NCBI GenBank assembly: GCA_965277695.1
Contig: CBDIDQ010000019.1
Span: 124,001 to 188,000, forward strand
Reading direction: 5' to 3'
Length of the DNA: 64,000 nt
Origin: JABSOG01 sp965277695
GTDB taxonomy: Bacteria > Pseudomonadota > Gammaproteobacteria > Enterobacterales > Alteromonadaceae
Position 1 is the first letter of the stretch; each line of letters opens with the position of its first letter. The position numbers and the translations under genes were made by a program. The notes under the pieces are model-generated. The model worked only from the letters and a program-made list of their open reading frames with translations. It made no database searches and was not told the origin of the DNA. This document shows positions 1 through 7,922 of the stretch, in pieces.

Positions 1-1011
1 TTTGGTGGAATTACGCATTGCCGGATAAAGTGTGGTGCGCGAAAGGGCATAAAGTGATACTGCAACCACGGTGACCAGTGCCAACAGTGGGCTGAAAATA
101 AACATCATGGTCAGGGTCAGTATCGCCATGACACCATCAATGGCACCTTCGACAAAACCGCCACTGAGCAGGCGTTTGATATAATCGAGTGATTGAAAGC
201 GCGAGATGATATCACCAATAAAACGCTTGCCAAACCAGGCCATCGGTAAGCGCAATAAGTGACGGAACAAATTGGAGACTAGTTGAATGCCTAAAGTGGT
301 ACGAAGATAAAGGATCACCCAGGAACGAAACGCTTTGGTTGCCACCTGTAATAGCATTAGCAAACTAAAGCCGATCCCCAGCACCCACAAAAAATTGTGG
401 TCGTTGGTGACCACTACATTGTCTACCACCAGTTGAATAAAATAAGGGGCGAGCAATGCTAGTAATTGTACTGTGACCGATAAAATCAATATTTGACCGA
501 GACTGCGTTTAAGTCCGGTAATACTGCGCCATAACACGCTAAAGCCTAGTTTGGTCTCTTCATCTTTGGCTTTGAAGTCTTCTGTCGGGCGTAATTCCAG
601 TGCAATGCCGGTATAGGATTTAGACGCTTTAGCCCAGCTATAAAATACTTCGCCTTTGGCTGGGTCGTGAATGACAATGCCTTGCTGTTTGACCTGTTTT
701 AAAACCACAAAATGATTGAGATCCCAGTGCAAGATCACCGGTGTGCTCATATTGACCAGTTTATCCAGTTCAACCTTAACTGGCCGCCCGGTCAGGCTTA
801 GCTGGGCACCGATACCAATTAGCTGTTTGAGGTTGGCCCCTTTTAAGCTGATGGGGTATTTCTGCCTGATGCTGAACAGGTCAATCTTGTGACCATAGTA
901 GTTGGCGATCATGCAGATACAGGCCAGACCGCATTCGGCACCTTCGCTTTGCAAGACCACTGGCAACTTGCGACGGCTGCTAAAACTCAGTTTGTCTAAT
1001 AATTCACTCAT
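1..1011 (-). CDS. Peptidase-containing ABC exporter (C39), N-terminal part, cut by window edge
   Basis: The gene starts at ATG 1011 and reads leftward out of the window; 337 residues are visible. The N-terminus is a C39 cysteine-peptidase domain with Cys27 (motif QSEGAECGLAC), His100 (HWDLNHFVVL) and Asp116 (IHDPAKG), the full catalytic triad. It is followed from about residue 160 by the hydrophobic type-1 ABC membrane domain; the ATPase domain must lie beyond position 1. Proteins of this family remove double-glycine leaders and export the mature peptide across the inner membrane. The gene starts 25 bp after the HlyD adaptor and is last in view of a minus-strand run containing a radical SAM enzyme and a double-glycine precursor, its likely substrate. 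Family assignment is secure; the substrate is inferred from context. Confidence 0.93.
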   Translation of the reverse strand, partial: MSELLDKLSFSSRRKLPVVLQSEGAECGLACICMIANYYGHKIDLFSIRQKYPISLKGANLKQLIGIGAQLSLTGRPVKVELDKLVNMSTPVILHWDLNHFVVLKQVKQQGIVIHDPAKGEVFYSWAKASKSYTGIALELRPTEDFKAKDEETKLGFSVLWRSITGLKRSLGQILILSVTVQLLALLAPYFIQLVVDNVVVTNDHNFLWVLGIGFSLLMLLQVATKAFRSWVILYLRTTLGIQLVSNLFRHLLRLPMAWFGKRFIGDIISRFQSLDYIKRLLSGGFVEGAIDGVMAILTLTMMFIFSPLLALVTVVAVSLYALSRTTLYPAMRNSTK

Positions 1012-1036
1012 GCTTTGCTCTGCTTGTTATTATTTT

Positions 1037-2287
1037 TCATTGTGCACCGACACTCAATATTGGCTCAAAAACCCATGCCAGTAAACTGCGGGTATCGCCA
1101 ATCACGTCGGCGTCAAGCAGCATACCCGGCTGCAAATTCATCATTTTGCCGTGCGCATCGATTTGTTGTTGTTGCAGTACCACTGTGGCGCGATAAGCTG
1201 GTACATCAATCAATGACTCGACCTCGGCCTGAAAAGGCTCAATCAGGGTTTTTGAGATGCTTTTGATTTGGCCCGAGTGTAAGCCGAATTTTTGGTAAGG
1301 AAAAGCATGATAACGCAGCAAAATCGCTTGATCTGGCTCAACCAGACCAATCGCACTGGTGGGAATATAAATTTCTGCTACTAATTCGCTGTCTTCGGGT
1401 AACAGGTTCATTAACGGATGGTTGGTCTCGGCAAAATGCCCCTGCTGGTAGAAAATATTAGCTACCACTCCGGCATTGGGTGCATTGATATAATAAAATT
1501 TGTCTGCCCGGGTATTGGCTAGCTCCCGTTCTAGGTTAACTAGCTGCTCCTGATAGCCGACTATCATAGTGCTGCCTTTTAATTCAATACTGCGCTTTTG
1601 CTTTTGCGCGGCGGCTGATTGGGTTAAAAACTCCCGTTTTTTACGCGATAAACTTTTCAGGTTAATGCGTTTTTCTAGCACTTGGGCATATTTGCCATTG
1701 TATTCAGATTTTGACATTTGCCGGGCTTTGAGCAGTTTTTCGACTTCGGAGAGTTCGACACTGAGTAGTTTCAGATAGTCTTTTTGCAGGGTTATTTCGC
1801 TATCAACCTGTTTGGCTTCATGGCTCAAGGTAATGACTTTTTGGCTGACCTCCTCTTGTTCTAACTGATTGAGGTCTTGCTGAAAGACGATTTTCTCTTT
1901 GAGCAGACTAATACTTTGTTCAATACTGCCCGCTATTTCGGTAGTCACGCTGCCGTCACGTCCCTGTCTGTCAGTGCGAATTTTATAAAGTGGTTGGTCC
2001 TTTGCTACTGTGTCACCTTCTTTTACCAGTAGGCTTTCAATGACGCCAGGCTGATAAGCCATGATCTTGTTCACCCCAGCCGGGGTTTTGAGTATGCCCT
2101 TGACTGGTGTGGATTTGGTGTAGCGACCAAAGGCCAAAAACAGCGCGATGATCACCATCAAAGCAACAATAAAACCGGTGACCATGGTAAAAGAGGTTGG
2201 TCTGATCAGCAAAACATCACCGTGGCGGGTGAGTTGTGCTTCGAATACTTCACGACGATAAATCGAACGTTTTTTCTTTTGGGTCAT
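1037..2287 (-). CDS. HlyD-family periplasmic adaptor of the peptide exporter
   Basis: 416 aa. A short cytoplasmic N-terminus is followed by one membrane segment (about residues 34-54), a lipoyl/barrel-sandwich half (about 62-105), a long coiled coil (about 120-240) and the second half of the barrel (ending near PNAGVVANIFYQQG), then a beta-barrel domain. This is the order of HlyD/LapC-type membrane fusion proteins, which link an inner-membrane ABC exporter to an outer-membrane channel. It lies between the radical SAM gene (39 bp away) and the C39 transporter (25 bp away), so co-transcription is likely. No outer-membrane TolC partner is visible in the window; it may be elsewhere. Confidence 0.92.
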   Translation of the reverse strand: MTQKKKRSIYRREVFEAQLTRHGDVLLIRPTSFTMVTGFIVALMVIIALFLAFGRYTKSTPVKGILKTPAGVNKIMAYQPGVIESLLVKEGDTVAKDQPLYKIRTDRQGRDGSVTTEIAGSIEQSISLLKEKIVFQQDLNQLEQEEVSQKVITLSHEAKQVDSEITLQKDYLKLLSVELSEVEKLLKARQMSKSEYNGKYAQVLEKRINLKSLSRKKREFLTQSAAAQKQKRSIELKGSTMIVGYQEQLVNLERELANTRADKFYYINAPNAGVVANIFYQQGHFAETNHPLMNLLPEDSELVAEIYIPTSAIGLVEPDQAILLRYHAFPYQKFGLHSGQIKSISKTLIEPFQAEVESLIDVPAYRATVVLQQQQIDAHGKMMNLQPGMLLDADVIGDTRSLLAWVFEPILSVGAQ

Positions 2288-2326
2288 GATCGCATTATCC
2301 GTATTAAGGTCGTCAATACCATGGGG

Positions 2327-3391
2327 TTAAGCGACTTCTACGATGTCAATATCATTGTTAAACTTGTTGGATACTGGTAACTTTGGCAAAGTGGCAGCTG
2401 GGCAACCTATCGCTTTTTTATCCAGGCTGATAAATCCACGGGTCCAAAGTTCAAGTTTATCGCCGTCAAGTTCGTAGTCACCGCTGCGACTGATTTTTCC
2501 GAGGTTATTTCTGTCGTCATTTAACATCACTGTGCATTTGGCGATAGTGCCATTGGAGCGGATCATCAATTGTCGGGGCATTGATGCATAACAGATATAG
2601 GGGTTTTCTTGCATCTCATCTTCGGACTTGCCTGCGTTACTAAATTCCTGGTTTATGGCCCCACTCATCAACGCTTTGATGTCAGCCATACGTTGTTGAA
2701 CATTATCGGCGATATGCGCCTGGGCATCGGAGGTTTCAACACCATCACCGAGATTTTTGATATCTTCAATTCTGATAACAAATCGGTGGTCATCACCAAA
2801 CTCGGCTTTGATCATTTGGCATAAACGCCACATAGATTCGGTATTGTGTTGGGTGATATGCAGTCGTAATTTAACCACAAAATCGCTGGTGCATTGCCTA
2901 AATGATAATAAATTGGCCCAAATAACATCAAAACTGCCTTTACCACTGATTTGTACCCGAGTGGTATTATGGCTTTCCTCGTCTCCATCTAAACTGATTT
3001 GATAATCCTTGATACCCAAATCAACAAACCGAGAAAATAGCTCAGAATTCAGCAAATAACCATTAGTGGTCATATGACTGTAATAAACAAAATGGTATTT
3101 AGCTTGTAACTTTCTGATATGACTAGAAATTTCAATGATGGCTTTGGGGTTTAAAGTGGGTTCACCACCAAACCAGTCAATTTTCAGATTTTTAAGGGTA
3201 GGCGCTGCTTTGCTTAACAGGTTTTTTATACCTTCAACAGTATCCTTACTCATTTTACCTAATTTGAAATCTTCATAGCAATAAGTACAACGAAAATTAC
3301 ACTTCTCTGTGGGTAAAAGGGTTAAATGCAAATACCCGGCACTGCTGCTACGGATAAAATTTTTCTTAAACTGAACGCCAACATTTTTCAT
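2327..3391 (-). CDS. Radical SAM peptide maturase with reduced SPASM-like tail
   Basis: 354 aa. The radical SAM cluster motif CxxxCxxC is Cys31, Cys35, Cys38 (CNFRCTYCYE), followed by the GGEP motif at 75-78 that helps bind SAM. The C-terminal region has only three cysteines (267, 286, 330, the last in a GCPAAT context), where a complete SPASM domain would bind two extra 4Fe-4S clusters; a single auxiliary cluster or none is expected. It lies 110 bp after a small precursor gene with a Cys-rich core and before HlyD and C39 exporter genes, the usual arrangement for RiPP maturases that form thioether or carbon-carbon crosslinks. No RRE/PqqD-like domain is evident at its N-terminus. The reaction is not known; sactipeptide- or ranthipeptide-type thioethers are the leading guess. 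Confidence 0.88.
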   Translation of the reverse strand: MKNVGVQFKKNFIRSSSAGYLHLTLLPTEKCNFRCTYCYEDFKLGKMSKDTVEGIKNLLSKAAPTLKNLKIDWFGGEPTLNPKAIIEISSHIRKLQAKYHFVYYSHMTTNGYLLNSELFSRFVDLGIKDYQISLDGDEESHNTTRVQISGKGSFDVIWANLLSFRQCTSDFVVKLRLHITQHNTESMWRLCQMIKAEFGDDHRFVIRIEDIKNLGDGVETSDAQAHIADNVQQRMADIKALMSGAINQEFSNAGKSEDEMQENPYICYASMPRQLMIRSNGTIAKCTVMLNDDRNNLGKISRSGDYELDGDKLELWTRGFISLDKKAIGCPAATLPKLPVSNKFNNDIDIVEVA

Positions 3392-3430
3392 AAACTAGGG
3401 CCTTGACTATCAAACTTACGGGGTGGAATA

Positions 3431-3463
3431 CAGATGCCAATGAACAATGTTCATTGGCATCTG
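3431..3463 (-). promoter_or_regulatory. 15-bp perfect hairpin between precursor and maturase genes
   Basis: The arms 3431-3445 and 3449-3463 are perfect reverse complements (15 bp; arm CAGATGCCAATGAAC) separated by the loop AAT. It lies in the 110-bp gap between the 54-aa precursor and the radical SAM gene. There is no T-run after it on the minus strand, so it looks like a partial terminator or an RNA-stabilising/processing stem rather than a full terminator. In RiPP operons such elements keep precursor mRNA more abundant than enzyme mRNA; that role is inferred. Confidence 0.75.
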
Positions 3464-3501
3464 CGAAGGTAATCTCGTTCACTTACCTGTTTTTTTTGTG
3501 G

Positions 3502-3666
3502 TTATTTTTCTATTTGAGACCCACAATGGCTTTCGTTACAGGTGCAATCGTCCCCACAAGAAGCTCCACCTGAGGTATTCTCAAGGATATCTTGTTCCTC
3601 TTGTGCTATTTCGTTGAGGAATTTTTCTTTATTTACTTCTATCTGTTTTTTTTGTTCATCAGACAT
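3502..3666 (-). CDS. RiPP precursor peptide, double-glycine leader, four-Cys core
   Basis: 54 aa, start ATG 3666 preceded by AAAAGG. The N-terminal 34 residues are charged and helix-prone and end in the double-glycine motif LENTSGG. Cleavage after it would release the 20-residue core ASCGDDCTCNESHCGSQIEK, with four cysteines at precursor positions 37, 41, 43 and 48. The leader type matches the C39 exporter further down the same strand, and the radical SAM enzyme follows directly, so the cysteines are likely modification sites. No database family was recognised for the core. The second precursor at 5194 shares the 34-aa leader length and the pattern E-x-x-I-L-x-x-T-x-G-G, but has a different core. 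Confidence 0.85.
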   Translation of the reverse strand: MSDEQKKQIEVNKEKFLNEIAQEEQDILENTSGGASCGDDCTCNESHCGSQIEK

Positions 3667-3808
3667 GATGTTTACCTTTTAGTTTTTGTAAAAGTTATTG
3701 TCAAAAGTTATGCAACGTCGTTAATACTAAGTTGCGCTTTTACTATAAGAAAAATAAAAAATGCAAAACACTCATTTTCAGCCAAAATAATCACTGATTC
3801 AGGACAAC

Positions 3809-4996
3809 TTATCCTTTGGCAAAAACGCTGTTAAATAAACCGTCTAATTTATTAGACCAGTGACGCTCGGGCTGGTGGGTGTCGATATTGAGTGTTTTAC
3901 CTATTGCCTTTTGCAAAAACTGGTAATCTGTGGTTTTGGCTAAAGTCAAGAGTGCTGCTTCGACGTCAGCTGAGGGATCATTGACATAGAGGTTGAGTAA
4001 TAATTTGCCGTAATTGCACTCATCGCCAGTGGCGCGATATTGTTGCAAGATTTTTTGCGCAAGCGGTGAGTCGGCAGGCAGTTGCTGTTGTTCGACCAGT
4101 TTTGCGGCAAATAATCGCTCAGTCAGGCTATTCAATTTACTGAATTGTGTCTCGGCGATGATATCAGCGAGCGTCGTGGCTGCTGCGTCGTATTGACCTG
4201 TGCATTGGTAAAGCTCATAGAGGCGGTAATAGAAAAAGTTTTGTTCTTGTCCATCAGTACTGAACATCGAACCTCTAATAATAGATTTAGCCTGATCGTA
4301 TTGACCCAAATTTAAGAAGGCCATAATTTGCGCTTCCCGGAAACCTCGGGTTTTTATCAGTGGCTGGGGCAGTGAATTCTCTAGCGCCAGTAATGATTCA
4401 AATTTGCCTTCCATCAGTTGGGTTTTGAGGGTTTCCCAAAAAGACACGTTCACCAAAAATTTATGCTTGTCGCCTATTGCTGTTTTGGTTACCCGGTGAC
4501 CGCCAAGTTCAATATGGCTGTTGTCATTCAGGCAGTTGATTTGATTGAGTACTTGCCAAAATCCACTGTTATCTCGTCTCATCCGGTGTAGGCGAGCTAG
4601 GTTGATTGTGGGTTGCAACATCTTTTGCAGCATTTTTTGCTGATGCTCTTTCTGGCCTAGCAATGACTCGTTGCTGCTGTATCTTTGTGACCAAAAGTCA
4701 ATGATTTGTGTCAATGCTGCCTGACTTTTATCCAGCTGTCCCTGATATGCTAGTATCAGTGGATAGTTATTGAACAGCCCTTCGATTTCAGGACTATCAT
4801 CAATTCCATTTAGGTCAGTAACAAGATGTGGGGCTATGCTGTTGTCGAACATCATGCATAATTCTTGTGACCAAACCTCTAAGTTTTTTAGTGCAGTCAG
4901 ATCTCTGGGTTCACAGAAGATACTAGTGTTAATATTGGTATTTGAAGAAGATTGGACTGCTGTTTTTAGTCTTGTTTTGGATGCCGCCTGACCCAT
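3809..4996 (-). CDS. Helical (TPR-like) protein of unknown function, first gene of RiPP run
   Basis: 395 aa, no signal peptide and no membrane segment, so probably cytoplasmic. The sequence is rich in amphipathic helices with alanine, leucine and tyrosine spacing reminiscent of tetratricopeptide repeats (for example around LGQYDQAKSIIRG and CTGQYDAAATTLADI), but no catalytic motif was recognised. It is the first minus-strand gene of the locus, upstream of the four-Cys precursor, radical SAM enzyme and exporter, and is separated from the divergent second precursor by about 200 bp. It could be a leader-binding scaffold, a regulator or an immunity factor; position is the only evidence. Coding status is secure from length and strand consistency. 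Confidence 0.75.
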   Translation of the reverse strand: MGQAASKTRLKTAVQSSSNTNINTSIFCEPRDLTALKNLEVWSQELCMMFDNSIAPHLVTDLNGIDDSPEIEGLFNNYPLILAYQGQLDKSQAALTQIIDFWSQRYSSNESLLGQKEHQQKMLQKMLQPTINLARLHRMRRDNSGFWQVLNQINCLNDNSHIELGGHRVTKTAIGDKHKFLVNVSFWETLKTQLMEGKFESLLALENSLPQPLIKTRGFREAQIMAFLNLGQYDQAKSIIRGSMFSTDGQEQNFFYYRLYELYQCTGQYDAAATTLADIIAETQFSKLNSLTERLFAAKLVEQQQLPADSPLAQKILQQYRATGDECNYGKLLLNLYVNDPSADVEAALLTLAKTTDYQFLQKAIGKTLNIDTHQPERHWSNKLDGLFNSVFAKG

Positions 4997-5193
4997 GATA
5001 AACCACCTTTGATTGGGATTTTCGTTGAACGTTAAATTGAGTCTACCGTGTTTGTTTTTTGCTGACCGTCAAAAACCAGCCAAAATAGCGTTATTTTCAG
5101 CCACTTTTTGCCGAGGTTATTTATTAACCGCCACAGATTACCTACACTTTTTTATTCGATGTCATCAGCTATATGAATAAAGGGGAAAACCAC

Positions 5194-5343
5194 ATGCCAG
5201 ATAATATTGATGTCAATAGTGGCTCAGAAAACGAACTGTCAGCAGAGGAATTACAACTGTTGGAAGATGAAATTTTAACCGGGACTGCCGGAGGAACCCA
5301 ATCGGTAAACAGTCCTAATTTTGGTTGTGTTGAACTGGATTGA
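5194..5343 (+). CDS. Second RiPP/bacteriocin precursor, double-glycine leader, divergent
   Basis: 49 aa, ATG 5194 with a strong ribosome site (AAAGGGG) about 10 bases upstream. The leader has 34 residues, the same length as in the four-Cys precursor, and ends EILTGTAGG. The predicted core is TQSVNSPNFGCVELD, with a single cysteine. It is encoded on the opposite strand from the rest of the locus and shares its upstream region with the 395-aa gene. The C39 exporter is the obvious processing enzyme. With one cysteine the core cannot carry the crosslink pattern of the other peptide; it may be a different product, a signal peptide or a substrate for a single thioether. Confidence 0.8.
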   Translation: MPDNIDVNSGSENELSAEELQLLEDEILTGTAGGTQSVNSPNFGCVELD

Positions 5344-5350
5344 TTTGTTT

Positions 5351-5464
5351 GTAGGAACGAGCTCCAGCTCGTGATAACCTTTGATTCAATTGAGGGTGAT
5401 TAATTTTATCGTGATGATCCGACATCGCGATGACCTGACATCGCGAGCTGGAGCTCGCTCCTAC
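5351..5464. repeat. Inverted pair of REP-like palindromes (GAGCTCCAGCTC type)
   Basis: Arm one at 5351-5379 begins GTAGGAACGAGCTCCAGCTC and its inverted partner at 5441-5464 reads TCGCGAGCTGGAGCTCGCTC followed by CTAC. Each arm is itself a palindrome headed by the tetranucleotide GTAG. This is the form of REP elements mobilised by RAYT transposases. It lies between the convergent ends of precursor 2 and the GlxA-like regulator and could also act as a bidirectional terminator. Confidence 0.75.
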
Positions 5465-5479
5465 GCCGCCCGCCAACAG

Positions 5480-6409
5480 TTAGTTTAACGACAATTCACG
5501 ACGATAAGCGGTCGGCGAATGGCCAGTAATTTTCTGAAAGTTATTTCTGAAATTATTACCACTACCAAAACCGGTGATCCCGGCAATCTCTTCAATGCTT
5601 AATTCACTACTGCTGAGATATTGTTTGGCTCTGATTAGGCGTTTTTCAGTCAACCAATCTTTGGGGCTGGTATTCAGTGCAGTTCTGAATTGCCGATCAA
5701 AACTGCGTCGTGAAAGACAAGCCCGCGACGCTAGTTGATCAACGCTGTTAATATCACCCAGATGTCCCTCAGCCCATTCCAGTACGGTTTTTATTCTCGG
5801 TGAGATCACGTTGCAACGCTGTTGTAATTTACTAATAATCGAAGCAGTCAAATCATCAGGTAATTGCAGCTTTTTCGCTATCACTTGCATTGTCGACTCA
5901 CCCAAATCTTTGGCTACCAGATAAAGCCCCAACTCTAGGCAGGCGAAACCAGTACCAGCGCAATATAGTCCAGGATCACAACTAAAACGTTCACCGAGAC
6001 AAAAATCAATTTGAGGATGGCTTTTTTGTTGTACCTGGCTGAGACAACCGCCGGGTACTTTTTTGCCGTCGAGTAAATCGGCAGCTGCCAAAACTGCTAT
6101 GCCGCGACCAAAAGCAACTAAACGACCGCCGTTTTGGTGAAAATGGCGCAATTTGGCATATAACAACGGACTGTCAGGTAAACCGAGCCACTTATCGTCG
6201 GTTATGATGAGCATTTGTGAAGGGTATTGTTGCTGTGCTGGGGTGCTATCAGCGCACATGGTACCAATAGTGTCGGGTGAAACTGTTATGCTTCGATACC
6301 AATCCGGATATTCGGATTGCTGCATAACAAAGAGTTCACAGACACAGCCGAGTTCAAAACTATGATTATTATTGGCACTGAGGATCGCAATCGGTTTTAG
6401 CGTATTCAT
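5480..6409 (-). CDS. GlxA-family transcriptional regulator (DJ-1/PfpI domain + AraC HTH)
   Basis: 309 aa. Residues about 5-170 match the glutamine-amidotransferase-like (DJ-1/PfpI) sensor domain found in GlxA-type regulators (start PIAILSANNN, later FGRGIAVLAAADLLDG). Residues about 205-305 form the double helix-turn-helix AraC domain (VDQLASRACLSRRSFDRQF and IEEIAGITGFGSGNNFRNNF). The family usually activates genes for amine or small-molecule metabolism. It converges on precursor 2, so it is not clearly part of the RiPP locus, though a regulatory link is possible. The ligand is unknown. Confidence 0.9.
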   Translation of the reverse strand: MNTLKPIAILSANNNHSFELGCVCELFVMQQSEYPDWYRSITVSPDTIGTMCADSTPAQQQYPSQMLIITDDKWLGLPDSPLLYAKLRHFHQNGGRLVAFGRGIAVLAAADLLDGKKVPGGCLSQVQQKSHPQIDFCLGERFSCDPGLYCAGTGFACLELGLYLVAKDLGESTMQVIAKKLQLPDDLTASIISKLQQRCNVISPRIKTVLEWAEGHLGDINSVDQLASRACLSRRSFDRQFRTALNTSPKDWLTEKRLIRAKQYLSSSELSIEEIAGITGFGSGNNFRNNFQKITGHSPTAYRRELSLN

Positions 6410-6644
6410 TGTTTTTGTTATCCCTGTGCTGTCAATAGTGATTCTTATTAGCTACAGCGAATGCTTAATGACAGCAAGTTTTATTATTTTTGGTTATCCA
6501 GTCAAATCGTTACAAAGTGACAGGATGTTTTATTATTTTAAATATTGTCCGCCTATATTTTGTTAGTAAAACGTTGACTAAGACGGCAACAGGAACGAGA
6601 TTACCAGTAATTAATTCGAAACGCAACCGCTTTGGGTAAAGCCA

Positions 6645-7679
6645 TCAGCACCTATTTTTTGCCGCATCAATTATGGTACATGACAGTAAAGCTTCAGGGC
6701 CTATTCCAACAAAAGTCTGACCAAACGGCACTTGGGCTGAAATTAAATCTTTATACCAATCAAGCCAAGGATACTGATATCCGTAGGCGACAGCGGCGTG
6801 GAGGATCAGTTTGTCTTGAGGTGGGATTGGCACTTTGACTTTGCGGTTGGGGTAAAATTGTTCTATCACCACATGTAACCATTCGTGGGTCCAAACGCCC
6901 GGATCGTTGTTTTTGTATTGCTCCAGCGTTTTGCTGACGCCGATGCTGCCGGGGTTGAATTTGACGGTGACATAACCGGTTTGTCGGCTTTCTTCGGCGG
7001 TCGGGTCGAGCCAAGCGAGGCCAAAATAACTGCTTTTGAAGCTGCAATCGTGTTGTTGTTCACGCCAGAAGTAAAATACGGTGTCGTATTTGCCCGGGTT
7101 GACGTTATCAAGCTCGGCTAAGCCTTGCTCGGCTTCGAGAGTGTACCATTGATTTTCGGGGTTGTAGCTCAACTCGACACCAGCGGTTAGGTCACGGCGT
7201 TCGATATCCCATTTTACTGTGCCGTAAGAGTAAGGTTCGATATGGGATTTGAGGTTAAATTTGAAGAATTCATAGGCTTTGTCAAGATCGGCTTGGCTAA
7301 AATGCGTACTGCATTGTTTGCCGCCAGATTGACCATATGCATGAGGTACACCGACAAAAAGTGCTTTCCAAGTGTTAGGCTGTGGCTGGTCTTTGGCGGT
7401 TAAATGTAGATGTGTGGGTTTTGCGCTGGTGGTGATTTCTTTTCTGTAATAGACCCGCTCTTGATCTAAGCCAACGCTGATGACATGTTTATCGTCTGAT
7501 AGCGACAGCATTGCCGGAGTTTTCTTGCCAGTATACTCGCCATCAACATAGATACTCGCGGTGCTCGGGCTGGTGACCAATAAATTGCCTTGAGTGCAAT
7601 CTACCGCTTCAGGGCAAGCTACATTACCTGCAAACAGCAGGGTCATACTGATTAAATGGGTTATCATATTCGTTATCAC
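6645..7679 (-). CDS. Secreted PEGA-domain protein with HEWLH metallopeptidase-like motif
   Basis: 344 aa. A hydrophobic N-terminus (about 1-20) suggests export. Residues about 31-95 form a PEGA-like beta domain (LVTSPSTASIYVDGEYTGKK), usually a cell-envelope module. The C-terminal part contains HEWLH in the context DPGVWTHEWLHVVIEQFYP, an HExxH zinc-protease signature with a hydrophobic surround. No recognised peptidase family covers the whole domain. It is isolated on the minus strand between a GlxA-type regulator and the plus-strand GH97 operon. Zinc peptidase activity is inferred from the motif alone. Confidence 0.7.
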   Translation of the reverse strand: MITNMITHLISMTLLFAGNVACPEAVDCTQGNLLVTSPSTASIYVDGEYTGKKTPAMLSLSDDKHVISVGLDQERVYYRKEITTSAKPTHLHLTAKDQPQPNTWKALFVGVPHAYGQSGGKQCSTHFSQADLDKAYEFFKFNLKSHIEPYSYGTVKWDIERRDLTAGVELSYNPENQWYTLEAEQGLAELDNVNPGKYDTVFYFWREQQHDCSFKSSYFGLAWLDPTAEESRQTGYVTVKFNPGSIGVSKTLEQYKNNDPGVWTHEWLHVVIEQFYPNRKVKVPIPPQDKLILHAAVAYGYQYPWLDWYKDLISAQVPFGQTFVGIGPEALLSCTIIDAAKNRC

Positions 7680-7783
7680 TTTATTGCTAAAACTATTGTC
7701 TGTTCTAATCTATAACGTTTCCCCGCCTTTAAGCTTCCTGTAATGAGATAATTGTTTATTGAAAAGTAAGTACCAACCCTAGC

Positions 7784-7805
7784 GTAGACGAGGTTTTAAC
7801 CTCGT
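7784..7805. repeat. REP-like palindrome (GTAG + ACGAGGTTTTAACCTCGT)
   Basis: A single near-perfect palindrome preceded by GTAG, upstream of the GH97 gene. The same palindrome with one changed loop base recurs at 54843-54864. Confidence 0.7.
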
Positions 7806-7922
7806 GAATGTTGAGGAATAATCGCAAGCTTATTTTATGGGAGCTATTACTTGGTTTTTAGTAAGTATTTTGCCCAAACACATGGTGAAATACCCGGCTT
7901 ATCCAAGTGTGGAGTAGTAAAA

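Noticed and set aside
3592..3834. 80-aa plus-strand open frame opposite the four-Cys precursor
   Set aside because: Phe/Tyr-rich antisense of the minus-strand precursor and AT-rich spacer; not a credible protein.
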